Origin: CAZKUN01 sp964555935
Lineage (GTDB): Bacteria > Armatimonadota > Zipacnadia > Zipacnadales > VGFC01
Assembly (NCBI GenBank): GCA_964555935.1
Contig: CAZKUN010000265.1
Coordinates: 1 to 12,199, forward strand
Length of the DNA stretch: 12,199 nucleotides
Direction: 5' to 3'
A program made the translations under genes and the position numbers. The notes under the pieces were generated by a model, which had not been told where the DNA came from, did no database searches, and worked only from the letters and a program-made list of their open reading frames with translations. The stretch's first letter is position 1; every line of letters starts with the position of its first letter. Of this stretch, positions 8,225-12,199 are shown piece by piece.

Positions 8225-9898
8225 TCATTCCTCCACGTCGACGAGCATGGCGTCGTCAAACCAGCATCGGTCGGTGTCGCCGAGTTGCCCGGAGGCGGCC
8301 GCCATGAAGACGAGTTGTCCCGCCTCTGGGGGCGCCTCCACGAGCCCGATGATCTCGCGCCAGCCGGTCGCGTCGGCGGGCTCAGTACCCACTAGCCGCC
8401 GGTTCTGAGAGTGCGCGGTCCATGCCCCGTCGAGGGTCTTCCAGCCGATGCTCAGGAAGGCCAGTCCGCGCCCCTCCGTCTTCACGCGCACGCGCGCGGC
8501 ATAGATGTGGCCCGGCTGGACAGTGATGGTGCAGCCGACCACGCCGTCGAGCACCCCGCGCAACTCGACTTGCTCCGCGCTGCTGCCCACTTCCCCGTGC
8601 GAGGCATCGTCCTGCCACTGCCACCAGCCCGTGGGCGGTTCGTCGGGTGTTGGGGCTTGGCTGAAATCGCCGTTGGTCAGCATGTTCTGAGGCGCTGGGT
8701 CCCGGTGGATGAGCTGGTGCGCGACGCCCGTAGGGTCCTTGGCGCGGCGGATGGCAGCGACGACCCCGGGCATCCGCTCTGGCCACATGGGGTACTTCGG
8801 GTCACCCGCCTGCCACCACCGAGCCGTTTCCCCATAGAGCCACACAACGCCATCGCTGGCCGCCAGCGCCGAGGCCACGTTGGCAGCGAGCCGGGCGGCG
8901 GACGTGCCGCCCTGGCGGTCGATGTGCCAGGGGTTGTCTGGCGGGTTCACGTGGGCGTCAAGGTAGAGGCTCTGCCCGACCAGAAACTGCCGCCGGACCT
9001 TCTCGCGATGCTCCGGCGCCACGAACTCGGGCAACCGCAACTTCAGCCGCGTGAAAGCCCCGCTGTACTCCGCGAATGAGTTGGCCCGGTATCCAATGTC
9101 CTCGGTGCCCTCGATGATGCGCATCTCAGGCGGCATGACGTCCAGCCATCCATCGACAAAGGCAGGCAGCAGGCCGTACGTATGAGGCTCAATCGCCACG
9201 TCCAGATTGCCGCTGTCCAGTAGTCCGAGCATGTCGGAGAAGAGCCGGTAGCTGAAGATGCTCACTTCCGGGAACTCCTCGCGCACTGCCGTCATGACCT
9301 CACGCCCGCGCTGCCGAGCCATGGCGCGGTACTCGGCGAAGGTGTGATCGTCCCGCTGAGGCTGCGCTCGGTAGAGGAACTGGGAGTGCGGCGGCGTATA
9401 GGGCTCCGCATCGAAAAGCAGCCCGCGCAAGCCCCCTTCTTGAGCCAGCCGCGACAGCAACCGCCAGTGCTCGGCGATGGTGCGCCAGCCATCGTCGTCG
9501 AACCAATCAACATCGCCCGGATTGGAGTAGACCATCAGATAGTTCTCGCGACACGTGGTTGGTTGCGCCGCCTTCAGGTCGGCGAGAGCGGTCGCGAACT
9601 CCTCCCACGTCCACGGCTCTATGGAGAAGGCGAAGATCGCCGCTGTCTCGGCGCCATCGGTCGTCTGACGCGTCGCGCGGAGAGTCGTGCCGTCAAACAC
9701 GCCCCAGCCCTCAAAGGCGCTCAGCCCTTCGCGGAACTGCCGCGGATTTGGGGAGTCCCATCCGGTAGCAATGACCGGCGAGCGCTCACCGCGGCCGCCG
9801 AGTGCCTGAGCTGCCCCCAGGCCAGGACCCACCAGCACCACGCCTCCAAGCCCGATGACGCTCAGAGCGACAACTGTAAGTGGACGGCTCGCTTCCAT
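8225..9898 (-). CDS. Secreted putative TIM-barrel glycoside hydrolase with C-terminal carbohydrate-binding-like module; family not recognised
   Basis: This is a protein of 557 residues. Residues 1-32 are a signal peptide (VVALSVIGLGGVVLVGPGLG, cut after AQA). I do not recognise the main domain by name. It reads as an alpha/beta barrel: a strand LRGLLFDAEPYTPP (Asp163, Glu165), helix REVMTAVREEFPEV, then strands VSIFSYRLF and VAIEPHTYG, a D-x-H segment YLDAHVNPP, and a late strand ASDGVVWLYGETARWW. Acidic residues at strand ends and many aromatic residues fit a glycoside-hydrolase-like barrel. From residue ~406, MLTNGDFSQ ... GWWQWQDD (Asn409) opens a beta-sandwich of the 'NGDFS' type, as in CBM4/9-like carbohydrate-binding modules, running to the end. 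The gene leads a minus-strand pair, 67 bases before the lyase gene, so a joint role in polysaccharide breakdown is likely. Enzyme activity is inferred only. An SD 6 bases before the ATG fixes the start. Confidence 0.65.
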   Translation of the reverse strand: MEASRPLTVVALSVIGLGGVVLVGPGLGAAQALGGRGERSPVIATGWDSPNPRQFREGLSAFEGWGVFDGTTLRATRQTTDGAETAAIFAFSIEPWTWEEFATALADLKAAQPTTCRENYLMVYSNPGDVDWFDDDGWRTIAEHWRLLSRLAQEGGLRGLLFDAEPYTPPHSQFLYRAQPQRDDHTFAEYRAMARQRGREVMTAVREEFPEVSIFSYRLFSDMLGLLDSGNLDVAIEPHTYGLLPAFVDGWLDVMPPEMRIIEGTEDIGYRANSFAEYSGAFTRLKLRLPEFVAPEHREKVRRQFLVGQSLYLDAHVNPPDNPWHIDRQGGTSAARLAANVASALAASDGVVWLYGETARWWQAGDPKYPMWPERMPGVVAAIRRAKDPTGVAHQLIHRDPAPQNMLTNGDFSQAPTPDEPPTGWWQWQDDASHGEVGSSAEQVELRGVLDGVVGCTITVQPGHIYAARVRVKTEGRGLAFLSIGWKTLDGAWTAHSQNRRLVGTEPADATGWREIIGLVEAPPEAGQLVFMAAASGQLGDTDRCWFDDAMLVDVEE

Positions 9899-9904
9899 CA
9901 CGCG

Positions 9905-9910
9905 ACCTCC
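9905..9910 (-). promoter_or_regulatory. Shine-Dalgarno fixing the start of the putative hydrolase gene
   Basis: On the minus strand GGAGGT lies 6 bases before the ATG at 9898. The open frame extends to 10159 but that extension is arginine-rich, unlike a secretory leader. The SD and signal peptide agree on 9898. Confidence 0.8.
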
Positions 9911-9911
9911 C

Positions 9912-9925
9912 CGCAGCCGGCTGCG
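9912..9925. promoter_or_regulatory. Perfect 14-bp palindrome upstream of the putative hydrolase gene; operator candidate
   Basis: CGCAGCCGGCTGCG is a perfect palindrome directly before the SD of the minus-strand gene. Its central CpG is a feature of LacI-type operators, which often control sugar loci, but it could equally be an RNA hairpin blocking ribosome access. No regulator gene is visible nearby. Confidence 0.3.
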
Positions 9926-10126
9926 CGCCTTGACCACGATGGCCAACCGGGATCTACCCCTCGCAGTGGGGCTCGGCGACCGACGGTCTGTCTGGGGCAG
10001 CCATTCGAGGTGGAGACTGAGAGCGCCTCTTCGGCGGCGGGCCCGCCTCGGGGTACGCCGAGGACACCACATCACTCCTTCCCGGCGACGGAGGGGACAG
10101 GTTGAGATCCCTCGAATGCCCGCTGC

Positions 10127-10134
10127 AACGCGTT
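10127..10134. promoter_or_regulatory. AACGCGTT palindrome upstream of the isomerase-like gene
   Basis: This is a perfect 8-bp palindrome with a central CpG, 45 bases before ATG 10180. It resembles the core of LacI/GalR-type operators. It is short and the DNA is GC-rich, so a chance occurrence is possible. Confidence 0.2.
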
Positions 10135-10136
10135 CC

Positions 10137-10152
10137 CGCCGGGCAACCGGCG
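10137..10152 (+). promoter_or_regulatory. Hairpin with GCAA loop in the leader of the isomerase-like gene
   Basis: CGCCGG and CCGGCG form a perfect 6-bp stem closed by GCAA, a GNRA-type tetraloop. It ends 27 bases before ATG 10180. It could affect translation or transcript stability. No known riboswitch consensus was recognised around it. Confidence 0.3.
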
Positions 10153-10179
10153 TGACCACGATCTAGAGCGAGGACTGAA

Positions 10180-11028
10180 ATGGACTTCAAGATCGGATGC
10201 CAGACCCTACCGTACACCGAGGTGTCGCTGCAACGCGCCCTGGAGGGCATCGCGCGCGCGGGCTTCAGGTATGCGTGCCTCTACACGAGACATGCCGACG
10301 GGGAGATACTGGGCGCGGATGCCCCTGCTGCTGAGGCCCAGGAAGTGCGGCGCCTCGTGGAGGACGCCGGGCTGCAGACCGTGATGATCTTCATGCCCGC
10401 GGGGCCGACCGGCGACGGCGGCGTGGACGCGTGGAAGAAGCGGCTGGATGACGCCAAGACCCTCGGCGCCGAGTGCGCCTTGGCGTGGGGGCCGTGGGAA
10501 TACGAGGTCTGGCCGGGCAAGAAGCATGGGCTGGCGACATGGACCGCGCAATGCGACGAGTGGTTCGCGGCGATGGAGCCCGTGGCCAAGCACGCCGAGT
10601 CCATCGACATGATGGTCGCCCTCAAGCCACACACCGGGGTCACCGCGTGCGGGAACGTGCTCCGGCAGACCGTCGAGCGGATCGGGTCGAGCCACGTGCG
10701 GGTGTGCTATGACGGCGGCAACGTCAGCTTCTATGAGGGCTTGGACCCCGCTCTCGACATCAGGGATTGCGCCGATCTCGTGGTGGGAATCTGCGTCAAG
10801 GACCACCTTGGCCTGCGCGCCAACCCTGTCTTCCCCGTGCCCGGTGCTGGCGACGTAGACCACAAGGCAATGCTGGAGGCCCTCAAACCCCACGGCTTCG
10901 CGGGCCCGGTAGTCGTGGAGCGGTTTGAGGGGATGTTCAAGAAGTCCGAGATGATCCCGGAGTTGGTGGATGCGCTCGCGGCTCAGTCATTCCAGTATTT
11001 GCAGAGCATCAAGGCCGAGTTGGCATAG
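10180..11028 (+). CDS. Sugar phosphate isomerase/epimerase-like TIM-barrel protein
   Basis: The protein has 282 residues, no signal peptide, and an ATG start 5 bases after a GAGGA SD. MDFKIGCQTLPY, the helix LQRALEGIARAGF, and a strand-helix repeat throughout match the xylose-isomerase-like TIM-barrel (AP_endonuc_2) family of sugar isomerases and epimerases. The late motifs are YDGGN (Asp178, Asn181), ICVKDH (Lys207-Asp208) and VVVERFEG (Glu247). Normal members bind a divalent metal through Glu, Asp, His and Glu. Here the first Glu position appears to be Lys149 (ALKPHTG), and the His of the 'HxKD' strand appears to be Cys205. Two ligands may therefore be missing, and the enzyme could use another site or have lost isomerase activity. 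It is divergent from the lyase/hydrolase pair, which suggests a role in the intracellular steps of the same sugar pathway. The fold is clear; the reaction is unknown. Confidence 0.75.
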   Translation: MDFKIGCQTLPYTEVSLQRALEGIARAGFRYACLYTRHADGEILGADAPAAEAQEVRRLVEDAGLQTVMIFMPAGPTGDGGVDAWKKRLDDAKTLGAECALAWGPWEYEVWPGKKHGLATWTAQCDEWFAAMEPVAKHAESIDMMVALKPHTGVTACGNVLRQTVERIGSSHVRVCYDGGNVSFYEGLDPALDIRDCADLVVGICVKDHLGLRANPVFPVPGAGDVDHKAMLEALKPHGFAGPVVVERFEGMFKKSEMIPELVDALAAQSFQYLQSIKAELA

Positions 11029-11106
11029 AGCACTGCGGCGTCTGAACTGCGGACCGGTTTGGGAAGCCACCGGAGCGCCGCAAGGCTCGGCTGACCTGCT
11101 CGTCAG

Positions 11107-11128
11107 CGGCTGCCCATCGCGGCAGCCG
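11107..11128 (+). terminator. Strong stem-loop downstream of the isomerase-like gene; possible terminator
   Basis: CGGCTGCC and GGCAGCCG form a perfect 8-bp G/C-rich stem with a 6-base loop, 78 bases past the stop. The following bases (TACAGGACCTTCGTTC) are only mildly T-rich, so a classic intrinsic terminator is not assured. It may protect the transcript end instead. Confidence 0.4.
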
Positions 11129-11159
11129 TACAGGACCTTCGTTCATCATGCCTGCCGTC

Positions 11160-11220
11160 CTCGATGACGGGCGCTCAGCAGCAGCGTCCCATGCGCTGGT
11201 ATCATCGCTGAGCCATCGAG
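11160..11220. other. Long imperfect nested stem-loop
   Basis: CTCGATG (11160-11166) pairs with CATCGAG (11214-11220). After a one-sided 6-base bulge, GCTCAGC (11173-11179) pairs with GCTGAGC (11207-11213), and inside that CAGCG (11182-11186) pairs with CGCTG (11194-11198). Three nested stems over 61 bases suggest a folded RNA or a DNA cruciform. No known RNA family was recognised. Confidence 0.35.
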
Positions 11221-11247
11221 CCTCACGGCGTCACGAGTCCACACACA

Positions 11248-11262
11248 CCGGCCTTCGGCCGG
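11248..11262. other. Short G/C hairpin
   Basis: CCGGCC TTC GGCCGG forms a perfect 6-bp stem with a 3-base loop. No T run follows on either strand, so it is not an obvious terminator. Confidence 0.3.
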
Positions 11263-11424
11263 CGCATCGACCCCGGTGAGCAGGTCCAGCGGGCGCGCAG
11301 AGACGTTTGGCCCATCGAGCGTTCTGCCGAGTAGATCGATCCCCAATTGCCCCCAACCATCGAGTCAGGAATTCTATCTATTCGGCACCGGAATGTCTGA
11401 AAATACTCATGAAGACAAAAGAAA

Positions 11425-11447
11425 AACCTATTATATAGAAATAGGTT
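11425..11447. repeat. Perfect AT-rich inverted repeat at the pilin-unit promoter; operator candidate
   Basis: AACCTATT and AATAGGTT are perfect 8-bp arms separated by 7 bases. The right arm overlaps the first two bases of the -35 box at 11446. That placement fits a binding site for a dimeric regulator. On the minus strand the second arm is followed by a T-rich run (TTTCTTTTG), so a weak minus-strand terminator is the alternative. Confidence 0.45.
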
Positions 11448-11474
11448 GCCAGTCATGAGGCGCGGAACTATACT
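11446..11474 (+). promoter_or_regulatory. Sigma70-like promoter for the small membrane protein / prepilin unit
   Basis: TTGCCA (11446-11451) and TATACT (11469-11474) are separated by exactly 17 bases, the optimal sigma70 spacing. They match the consensus at 4 of 6 and 5 of 6 positions. The pair sits at the edge of the only strongly AT-rich island in the window. Transcription should begin near 11481, leaving a leader of roughly 95 bases before the GTG at 11575. Confidence 0.6.
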
Positions 11475-11506
11475 ATAGGCGTACGTCGTGCGGACATATT
11501 CGGGTA

Positions 11507-11551
11507 CCCCGCGTATGGGGAACGCAGGCAGACAGCGCCCCTAGACGGGGG
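11507..11551 (+). promoter_or_regulatory. Structured leader with two look-alike hairpins
   Basis: CCCC-GCGTAT-GGGG (11507-11520) and CCCC-TAGAC-GGGGG (11538-11551) are each followed by AACG. The octamer GGGGAACG is thus repeated exactly 31 bases apart (11517 and 11548). They lie in the predicted 5' leader just before the small membrane protein gene. I could not match them to a known riboswitch. Confidence 0.35.
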
Positions 11552-11574
11552 AACGAAGGGAGTCGAACACAGAG

Positions 11575-11790
11575 GTGAAACAGAATCTCAGTCCCGCAGC
11601 AATCGTGATCGCAATTGTGGTTGTGCTGGCTGTCGTCGGTCTGGTCGGCTGGAAGGTGGTGTCAGGCGGCTCGGGCGGTGCGGTGGAAGTCCCGGACGGG
11701 CCGCAGGAGGCGTCGCCGGCGGAGATGGACCAGGTGCCGGGGACCGGGGGCGGCCCGAACGAGGGCAACCCGACCGTTCCGACGCCTTAG
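11575..11790 (+). CDS. Small single-pass membrane protein with Gly/Pro-rich acidic tail, upstream of prepilin
   Basis: The protein has 71 residues and starts at GTG. MKQNLSPAAIVIAIVVVLAV places one hydrophobic membrane segment at about residues 8-26. A KVVSGGSGG linker follows, then a tail of about 40 residues rich in Gly, Pro, Glu and Asp, with no cysteine and no catalytic motif. The tail probably faces outward or into the periplasm and looks disordered. The SD (AAGGGAG, 11556-11562) lies 12 bases before the start, which is long. An in-frame stop (TAG at 11542) excludes any longer version. The prepilin follows after 103 bases on the same strand with no terminator visible between, so the two are probably co-transcribed from the promoter at 11446-11474. 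I recall similar short membrane proteins near prepilins in Armatimonadota, but I do not know a function. Confidence 0.65.
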   Translation: MKQNLSPAAIVIAIVVVLAVVGLVGWKVVSGGSGGAVEVPDGPQEASPAEMDQVPGTGGGPNEGNPTVPTP

Positions 11791-11878
11791 TAGCGGGCCA
11801 ATGTTCCGCCAGTCAAGCTCCGTGGTGAATACGGATGCCGCGTTGCGCCGTAGACGTTCTATTCGATGTACTCAGGCC

Positions 11879-11885
11879 GAGGAGG
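11879..11885 (+). promoter_or_regulatory. Shine-Dalgarno of the prepilin gene
   Basis: GAGGAGG lies 8 bases before ATG 11894. It supports that start, which places the prepilin cleavage site at residues 5/6. Confidence 0.8.
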
Positions 11886-11893
11886 CACACTGT

Positions 11894-12199
<306 letters not shown>

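Larger units (their letters stand above)
9899..10179. other. Divergent intergenic control region
   Basis: This 281-base stretch lies between the start of the minus-strand hydrolase/lyase pair and the start of the plus-strand isomerase-like gene, so both promoters should be here. No strong sigma70 pair is visible: TTGACC at 9930-9935 is followed 17 bases later by only a poor -10 (TCTACC). It contains the palindrome at 9912-9925, the direct repeat TGACCACGAT at 9931-9940 and 10153-10162, a 6-bp stem at 10046-10063 (CCTCGG / CCGAGG), the palindrome AACGCGTT at 10127-10134, and a hairpin at 10137-10152. I see no gene in it. Confidence 0.6.
11146..11364 (-). pseudogene. Possible decayed C-terminal tail of a glycoside hydrolase
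   Basis: On the minus strand an open stretch ends at a TGA (11146-11148). It reads like the end of a glycosidase: SARPLDLLTGVDAP, then VRLDGSAMIPAHGTLLLSAR. The pattern 'DLLTG ... V-x-L-x-x-x-x-x-P-x-GTLLL' is familiar from the last beta-strands of many secreted glycoside hydrolases. Upstream in the same frame, stop codons appear near 11365-11376, exactly where the DNA turns AT-rich. Any start would be a TTG at 11346 with no evident SD. Third codon positions are moderately GC-rich, as in real genes here. My reading is a truncated remnant, not a working gene. The similarity is from memory, and the same stretch also contains stem-loops at 11160-11220 and 11248-11262, so a non-coding explanation remains open. 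Confidence 0.35.
11029..11574. other. Long intergenic region with stem-loops, possible gene remnant and pilin-unit promoter
   Basis: These 546 bases hold no convincing intact gene. From left to right I see: a strong hairpin (11107-11128), a long imperfect stem-loop (11160-11220), a 6-bp hairpin (11248-11262), a possible minus-strand glycosidase remnant (11146-11364), an AT-rich island where only 9 of the 40 bases at 11401-11440 are G or C, a perfect inverted repeat (11425-11447), a sigma70-like promoter (11446-11474), and a leader with two similar hairpins (11507-11551). The octamer CCATCGAG occurs three times (11213, 11312, 11357). Confidence 0.6.

Noticed and set aside
7171..8307. Second long plus-strand frame opposite the lyase gene and its upstream gap
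   Set aside because: Same reason; it also runs across the lyase start and the end of the neighbouring gene without any coding signal of its own.
9899..10159. N-terminal extension of the putative hydrolase frame
   Set aside because: It is arginine-rich with no SD at its far end; the signal peptide and SD at 9898 give a better start.
11223..11456. Minus-strand frame of 77 codons across the AT-rich island
   Set aside because: Its composition changes abruptly within the frame, it has no SD, and it overlaps the promoter and inverted repeat.

Overview
This is a GC-rich bacterial window with good Shine-Dalgarno (SD) sequences. Four complete genes encode Sec-type signal peptides. A prepilin at the right edge has the FTLIELLVVIAIIAIL / FPVFARAREKAR style N-terminus. 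As I remember such proteins, this style is commonest in Armatimonadota and related glycan-degrading diderms (Planctomycetota, Hydrogenedentota, Lentisphaerota). The phylum assignment is an inference; no rRNA or other phylogenetic marker is present.

Layout. (1) 2-427 (+) is the C-terminal end of an acetamidase/formamidase. (2) 611-5243 (+) is a three-gene run: a secreted GHL10-type glycoside hydrolase-like protein, a secreted WbsX/GH99-like protein with a C-terminal beta-sandwich module, and a cytoplasmic amidohydrolase. (3) 5251-9898 (-) is a convergent two-gene unit read right to left: a secreted putative TIM-barrel hydrolase with a C-terminal carbohydrate-binding-like module, then a large secreted heparinase II/III-family lyase with an extra module inserted. 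(4) 9899-10179 is a divergent control region with palindromes and short repeats. It leads rightward into a sugar-isomerase/epimerase-like TIM-barrel gene (10180-11028). (5) 11029-11574 has no convincing intact gene. It holds a possible decayed glycosidase tail, several stem-loops, an AT-rich island with a perfect inverted repeat, and the best sigma70-like promoter in the window. (6) 11575-12199 (+) is a small single-pass membrane protein followed by the prepilin, which is cut by the window edge.

How the genes may work together. The secreted lyase and three secreted glycosidase-like proteins could break down an extracellular polysaccharide, perhaps one containing uronate and/or mannose. The cytoplasmic isomerase-like protein, amidohydrolase and amidase could process sugars or amide-bearing groups afterwards. 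No transporter, sulfatase, SusC/D pair or regulator gene is visible, so the locus is incomplete or continues outside the window. The substrate cannot be named from sequence alone. The pilin unit on the right appears to be a separate transcription unit.

For several genes the longest open frame runs upstream of the likely start. Starts were chosen by SD position plus the beginning of a signal peptide or catalytic domain.
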